NCBI RefSeq assembly: GCF_001583415.1 | Contig: NZ_CP014475.1 | Span: forward strand, 3,782,001-3,846,000 | Length of the DNA: 64,000 nt | Direction of reading: 5' to 3' | Origin: Mycolicibacterium phlei | GTDB lineage: Bacteria; Actinomycetota; Actinomycetes; Mycobacteriales; Mycobacteriaceae | In this document: piece by piece, positions 60,509 to 64,000 of the stretch | Numbering within the stretch: the first letter of the stretch is position 1 | Layout: each line of letters begins with the position of its first letter | Made by a program: the position numbers and the translations under genes | The notes under the pieces: model-generated | Database searches by the model: none | Seen by the model: only the letters and a program-made list of their open reading frames with translations | What the model was told of the DNA's origin: nothing

Positions 60509-61539
60509 GTCAGACGCCGATCGACGTCGCGCGGCTGTCGGACTGGATGGACGAGGCCGCGTTGCCCGGTAAGGGCGAACCCCTGCAGACCCGGTTCCTG
60601 TCCGGCGGAACGCAGAACGTCATCTACGAGCTGCGGCGCGGTGAGCACCGCTGCGTGCTGCGCATGCCGCCGCCGGATGCCCCGGCCGATCGCGACAAGG
60701 GGATTCTGCGCGAGTGGCGGATCATCGAGGCGCTCGACGGCACCGACGTGCCGCACACCGAGGCGATCGCGGTGTGCCCGGACACCTCGGTGCTCGGCCG
60801 GCCGTTCTACCTGATGGGGTTCGTCGACGGGTGGTCGCCGATGGACCTCGAGGACCGCAGATGGCCCGAACCGTTCGACTCCGATCCGCAGGCCCGCGCC
60901 GGGTTGTCCTATCAGCTCGCCGAGGGCATCGCGCTGCTGTCGAAGGTGGACTGGAAGGCCAAGGGGCTGCACGATCTCGGCCGTCCCGACGGTTTCCACG
61001 AACGCCAGGTGGACCGGTGGCTCGGGTTCTTCGAGCGCATCAAGGGCCGCGAACTCGAGGGGCTCGACGTGGCGACCGCGTGGCTGCGCACCCACCGCCC
61101 GATCGATTACATCCCCGGGCTGATGCACGGCGACTACCAGTTCGCCAACGTGATGTACCGGCACGGCGCCCCCGCACGACTGGCCGCGATCGTCGACTGG
61201 GAGATGGGCACCGTCGGCGACCCGAAGCTCGATCTCGGGTGGATGGTGCAGAGTTGGCCCGAGGACACCGCCAACCCGGGAGCCTCGGAGATGAGCTATG
61301 TCGACATGCGCGACATGCCGTCCCGCGACGACGTGGTCAACCACTACGCGAGGGTGTCGGGCCGTCAGGTCGACGACCTGGACTACTACCTGGTGCTGGC
61401 GAAGTGGAAGCTGGCGATCGTGCTCGAGCAGGGTTACCAGCGCGCCGGGGACAACGAGAAGCTGCTCGCCTACGGCCCGATCATCGTCGAGTTGATGCGC
61501 TCGGCGGCCGATCTCGCCGAATCGAGTGACTACCGGTGA
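60505..61539 (+). CDS. Aminoglycoside phosphotransferase-like kinase
   Basis: A 344-aa kinase-fold protein. The catalytic loop is LMHGDYQFANVMY (HxDxxxxN) and the metal-binding Asp is in IVDWEMGTVGDPKLDLGW; the nucleotide region is FLSGGTQNVIYELRRG. Start GTG overlaps the dehydrogenase stop (GTGA). It is unlikely to give antibiotic resistance; in context it resembles LvaA or the ACAD10/11 kinase domain, which phosphorylate 4-hydroxyacyl-CoA. Confidence 0.92.
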   Translation: MSQTPIDVARLSDWMDEAALPGKGEPLQTRFLSGGTQNVIYELRRGEHRCVLRMPPPDAPADRDKGILREWRIIEALDGTDVPHTEAIAVCPDTSVLGRPFYLMGFVDGWSPMDLEDRRWPEPFDSDPQARAGLSYQLAEGIALLSKVDWKAKGLHDLGRPDGFHERQVDRWLGFFERIKGRELEGLDVATAWLRTHRPIDYIPGLMHGDYQFANVMYRHGAPARLAAIVDWEMGTVGDPKLDLGWMVQSWPEDTANPGASEMSYVDMRDMPSRDDVVNHYARVSGRQVDDLDYYLVLAKWKLAIVLEQGYQRAGDNEKLLAYGPIIVELMRSAADLAESSDYR

Positions 61540-62504
61540 TGCGTGCGGCGGTCTGCCCGGCGTACGGGCCGCCCGAGAACGTCGTCATCGAGCACCGGCC
61601 GTCACCGCAGGTGTCGGCCGGTCAGGTCCGGGTGCGGGTGGCCGCCGCCGCGGTGAACTTCCCCGACGTGCTGCTGGTGGCCGACCAGTACCAGGTCAGC
61701 GTGCCGCCGCCGTTCGTTCCGGGCAGCGAGTTCGCGGGCACCGTCGTCGAATGCGCGGACGACGTCGGTGATCTCGCGGTCGGTGACCGCGTCAGCGGTG
61801 CGGTGCTGTGCGGGGCGTTCGCCGAGGAGGTCGTCGTCGCGGCCGCCGGACTGAGCCGCATCCCGGACGGTGTCGACGACCGCTCGGCCGCCGCGTTCGG
61901 GGTGGCCCACGGGACGGCGTATCACACGCTGCGGTCGATGGCCCGCATCCGGGCGGGCGACGAACTGGTGGTGCTGGGCGCCGGCGGTGGCGTCGGTCTG
62001 GCCGCGGTGCAACTCGGCGTCGCGCTGGGCGCCACGGTGACCGCGGTGGCGTCGTCACCCGAGAAGCTTTCGGCGGCAGCGGATTACGGAGCGGCCAAGC
62101 TGATCAACCACCGGGAGTGTGCGCTACGGGACGCGCTGCGTGACGCCCTGCCGGAAGGGGCGCACGCCGTCATCGACCCGGTCGGCGGTGAGCTCGCCGA
62201 GCCTGCGCTGCGCTCGCTGCGGCGCGGCGGACGGTTCGTCACCGTGGGCTTCGCGTCGGGCACCATCCCCCGGATTCCGCTGAACCTGGTGCTGGTCAAA
62301 GGGATTCACATACTGGGGTTCCACTTCCAGGACGTGCCGCCGGAGGAGTTCGCGCGCAACCAGGCCGAGCTGCGCGAGCTGCTGGCCGGCGGGCGGGTGC
62401 GTCCGCACATCAGCGCGGTCTACCCGCTCTCCGAGGTGACCGCGGCGCTGCGTCACGTCGCGGACGGCAGGGCGGTCGGCAAGGTCGTCATCGACCTCGC
62501 CTGA
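61539..62504 (+). CDS. MDR-family quinone oxidoreductase-like protein
   Basis: A 321-aa zinc-independent medium-chain dehydrogenase/reductase. Signature regions are PGSEFAGTVVECADDVGD, HGTAYHTLRSMARI and the NADPH motif LGAGGGVGLAAVQLGVALGA. No zinc-binding cysteine cluster is present, as in quinone oxidoreductases or enoyl reductases. ATG 61539 is preferred over the overlapping GTG 61536. It is the third gene of the TetR-ACAD-kinase operon and may reduce an enoyl-CoA or enone. Confidence 0.93.
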   Translation: MRAAVCPAYGPPENVVIEHRPSPQVSAGQVRVRVAAAAVNFPDVLLVADQYQVSVPPPFVPGSEFAGTVVECADDVGDLAVGDRVSGAVLCGAFAEEVVVAAAGLSRIPDGVDDRSAAAFGVAHGTAYHTLRSMARIRAGDELVVLGAGGGVGLAAVQLGVALGATVTAVASSPEKLSAAADYGAAKLINHRECALRDALRDALPEGAHAVIDPVGGELAEPALRSLRRGGRFVTVGFASGTIPRIPLNLVLVKGIHILGFHFQDVPPEEFARNQAELRELLAGGRVRPHISAVYPLSEVTAALRHVADGRAVGKVVIDLA

Positions 62505-62513
62505 GCCGCAACG

Positions 62514-63011
62514 TCAGCTGGCCGGAACGAGGTCGGCGGCGACGGAGACCATCATCCCGCACCGGAAGGTCTCACACCCGGTGACGGCGGCCGGCGCACC
62601 CGCCGCCGCGAGCGCCCTGGCCTTGAACGCGCGGGCCGCCGCGCTCAGCCGGTGCTCGACGGAGTCGACGCTGCTGTCGAGTTCGGCGGGCACCCGCTCA
62701 CCCCACACGGTCACCTCGGTGCCGCCCTGCTCGAGCGCGTTGCGCACATGGAACAGCACCCTCGGATCCCCGTCGATCAGGTTGGCCGCCACCGCGATGG
62801 TCTGCGGGTGCGGCCGGTCCCGCCACGCCTCCAGCACGCCTTCGAGGTCGAGGACGTCGGCGCCGAGAATCGTCAGCGGACGGATGTCGTCGGCGCCGCC
62901 GACGAGCACGCTGACATCCCAGCCCGCCATCACCCGGTCGTAGATCCAGCCGCCCGCGTAGGTGACCGCGTCCACCACCGTCGGTGCGACCACGTCGAGT
63001 CGGTACCTCAT
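62514..63011 (-). CDS. Conserved hypothetical protein, unknown function
   Basis: A 165-aa protein beginning MRYRLDVVAPTVVDAVTYAG. It contains alternating strand/helix segments (WDVSVLVGGADDIRPLTILG) and a C-terminal pair of cysteines (TGCETFRCGMMVSVA). No signal peptide or known motif is visible. Its ATG overlaps the TetR stop (ATGA), so the two are co-translated; it may be a co-sensor or simply co-regulated. I do not recognise the family. Confidence 0.78.
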   Translation of the reverse strand: MRYRLDVVAPTVVDAVTYAGGWIYDRVMAGWDVSVLVGGADDIRPLTILGADVLDLEGVLEAWRDRPHPQTIAVAANLIDGDPRVLFHVRNALEQGGTEVTVWGERVPAELDSSVDSVEHRLSAAARAFKARALAAAGAPAAVTGCETFRCGMMVSVAADLVPAS

Positions 63012-63625
63012 GTCGAGCTCCTCACTGCCAGGTCGCGCCCCAGCGACTCGGCGTACTGTTTGAACACCTCGGTCAATGGGGTCGATGGGTCGAGCAACCA
63101 TAGGGTCTCCATTCCGTGGCTGAAGGCGAGGATTTCCACGGCCTTGGTGGCCGCGTCGATGTCTGTGCGGTATTTCCCGGACTCCTGACCGCGCTTGATG
63201 ATCGTGGTGATGATCTCGGCCGCGTCGCGGTAGCGCTTGATGAACCGGTCGTGCAGCGGGGCGTCGGGGGCGATGTTCTCGGCCAATAGCACGGTGAATG
63301 TGCCGACCAGTTCGGGCGCCCGCACGAACCGTTCGGAGACCTTGCTGAGTTCGGTGACCAGATCGCCGGAGAGGTAGTCGGAGTGCGTCGCGTCGTCGGC
63401 GTCGCGGGCATCGAGCACCGCGTTGAGCAACTGCTCCTTGGACTCGAAGTGGTGCAGCAGCCCGGCGGGGGTCACCCCGGCTTCCTTGGCGATCTGGGCC
63501 AGCGACGTGTTGCGCCACCCGTTGCGCGCGACGAGTCGTTCGGCGACGGCGAGGATGCGTTGCCTACGATCCTCGCCCTTGGCGAGCAGCGAGGCGTAGG
63601 GCCGCGCGGGCTCCGTGCCGGTCAC
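63008..63625 (-). CDS. TetR-family regulator
   Basis: A 205-aa regulator with the helix-turn-helix TSLAQIAKEAGVTPAGLLHH and FESKEQLLNAVLDAR after it. GTG 63625 is chosen because AAGGAG precedes it and because the longer reading would begin inside the operator. The operator-like repeat 63641-63672 and a TAGGTT -10 lie directly upstream, so it is probably autoregulated. It is translated with the 165-aa unknown protein. Confidence 0.93.
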   Translation of the reverse strand: MTGTEPARPYASLLAKGEDRRQRILAVAERLVARNGWRNTSLAQIAKEAGVTPAGLLHHFESKEQLLNAVLDARDADDATHSDYLSGDLVTELSKVSERFVRAPELVGTFTVLLAENIAPDAPLHDRFIKRYRDAAEIITTIIKRGQESGKYRTDIDAATKAVEILAFSHGMETLWLLDPSTPLTEVFKQYAESLGRDLAVRSST

Positions 63626-63640
63626 CGGACTCCTTCGTCG

Positions 63641-63672
63641 AACCAACCTAGTGAACACACAGTAGGTAGGTT
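63641..63672. promoter_or_regulatory. AACCAACCTA/TAGGTAGGTT inverted repeat, probable TetR operator
   Basis: 10-bp arms (63641-63650 and 63663-63672) with one mismatch around a 12-bp spacer, immediately upstream of the TetR gene. TAGGTT within the promoter-proximal arm doubles as a -10. Confidence 0.65.
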
Positions 63673-63798
63673 TGCGGCGTGTGACAAGCGTCTCACCGAA
63701 ATTCGGTTTCGATCCGCATCACATGCCCTGGTCAGGGCTTTTTCGACGCATCAGTAAGACCGTCGGTTCTCCCGTAAGCCCATCGGCAAGTCTCTCGG

Positions 63799-64000
63799 CT
63801 ACCCGCCGGCGGTGAACTCGATGTTCAGTTCGGTCAGCCCGCGAAGCAGGAAGGTGGGCTCGTAGGAGTACCGGCGCTGCCCCGCCGGGCCGTGCGCGGA
63901 CTCGCTGATCCGGATGTCGCTGATCCGGTCCAGCAGGCGGCGCACGGTGATCTGACCCTCGACCCGGGCCAGCGGCGCGCCCGCGCAGGAGTGGATGCCG
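63799..64000 (-). CDS. Cytochrome P450, 3' end only
   Basis: The last 66 codons of a P450 running in from the right edge. It starts in the heme loop GIHSCAGAPLARVEG (axial Cys) and ends LLRGLTELNIEFTAGG. It is a third member of the subfamily of 5416-6696 and 39973-41262; the region RRYSYEPTFLLRGLTELNIE is nearly identical to the first of these. Confidence 0.92.
   Translation of the reverse strand, partial: GIHSCAGAPLARVEGQITVRRLLDRISDIRISESAHGPAGQRRYSYEPTFLLRGLTELNIEFTAGG

Noticed and set aside
60505..61539. Antibiotic-resistance aminoglycoside phosphotransferase
   Set aside because: The kinase fold matches, but the tight coupling with an acyl-CoA dehydrogenase favours an ACAD10/11- or LvaA-like role.

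Overview
The window reads as chromosome of a fast-growing, environmental mycobacterium (Mycolicibacterium/Mycobacterium). The evidence is high G+C, frequent GTG starts, ATGA/GTGA stop-start overlaps, a complete YrbE-Mce lipid-import operon, a mycofactocin-type SDR, MmpS-like secreted proteins, many P450s with 3Fe-4S ferredoxins, and TetR-controlled acyl-CoA genes. No tRNA, rRNA, CRISPR array, insertion sequence or phage gene was seen. No gene-free stretch exceeds 300 bp; the longest (about 238, 264 and 288 bp) hold hairpins, repeats or divergent promoters with shared operator-like motifs.

Layout. 1-7.8 kb: a partial acyl-CoA synthetase, enoyl-CoA hydratase, a SnoaL-like protein, a frameshifted DUF35 protein with its thiolase partner, small exported proteins, and a TetR divergent from a P450. 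7.9-17.3 kb (minus): yrbEA, yrbEB and mceA-F, preceded by a decayed thiolase. 17.5-24.2 kb: CoA transferase and aldehyde dehydrogenase diverging from two SDRs, a ferredoxin and a P450. 24.3-26.5 kb (minus): a two-subunit acyl-CoA dehydrogenase. 26.7-39.4 kb (plus): two amidohydrolase paralogs (one with degenerate metal ligands), Rieske ferredoxin, hydrolases, a NuoF-like flavoprotein plus ferredoxin, a fused DUF35-thiolase, two 3-hydroxyisobutyrate-dehydrogenase-like proteins and tandem P450s around a frameshifted ferredoxin. 39.5-49.1 kb (minus): P450/ferredoxin, 2-oxoglutarate dioxygenase, two Rieske oxygenases each followed by a ~110-aa partner, SDR, flavin/2Fe-2S reductase, MarR and amidohydrolase. 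49.2-58.5 kb (mostly plus): aldehyde dehydrogenase, an emopamil-binding-protein-like membrane protein, TetR, an AveC-like membrane protein, a NorQ/CbbQ-type AAA+ ATPase with a NorD/CbbO-type VWA protein, an epimerase, an unknown protein and an F420-type oxidoreductase. 58.5-64 kb: TetR, a split acyl-CoA dehydrogenase plus aminoglycoside-phosphotransferase-like kinase, a quinone-oxidoreductase-like protein, an unknown protein with TetR, and a P450 3' end.

Inferred job. The genes look like a catabolic island for an imported polycyclic or isoprenoid lipid. Mce would import it; P450s, Rieske enzymes and the 2-oxoglutarate enzyme would hydroxylate it; SDRs and aldehyde dehydrogenases would oxidise it further; CoA ligase, CoA transferase, acyl-CoA dehydrogenases, hydratase and DUF35/thiolase pairs would shorten it. 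The substrate is not determined by the sequence. The least described part is 47.5-58.5 kb, where Rieske oxygenases with small partners lie beside a sterol-isomerase-like protein, an AveC-like protein and a NorQ/NorD-type enzyme-activation pair. Recurrent ATTCTC/GAGAAT and TATCAAGTACTT motifs upstream of many of these genes suggest shared regulators.
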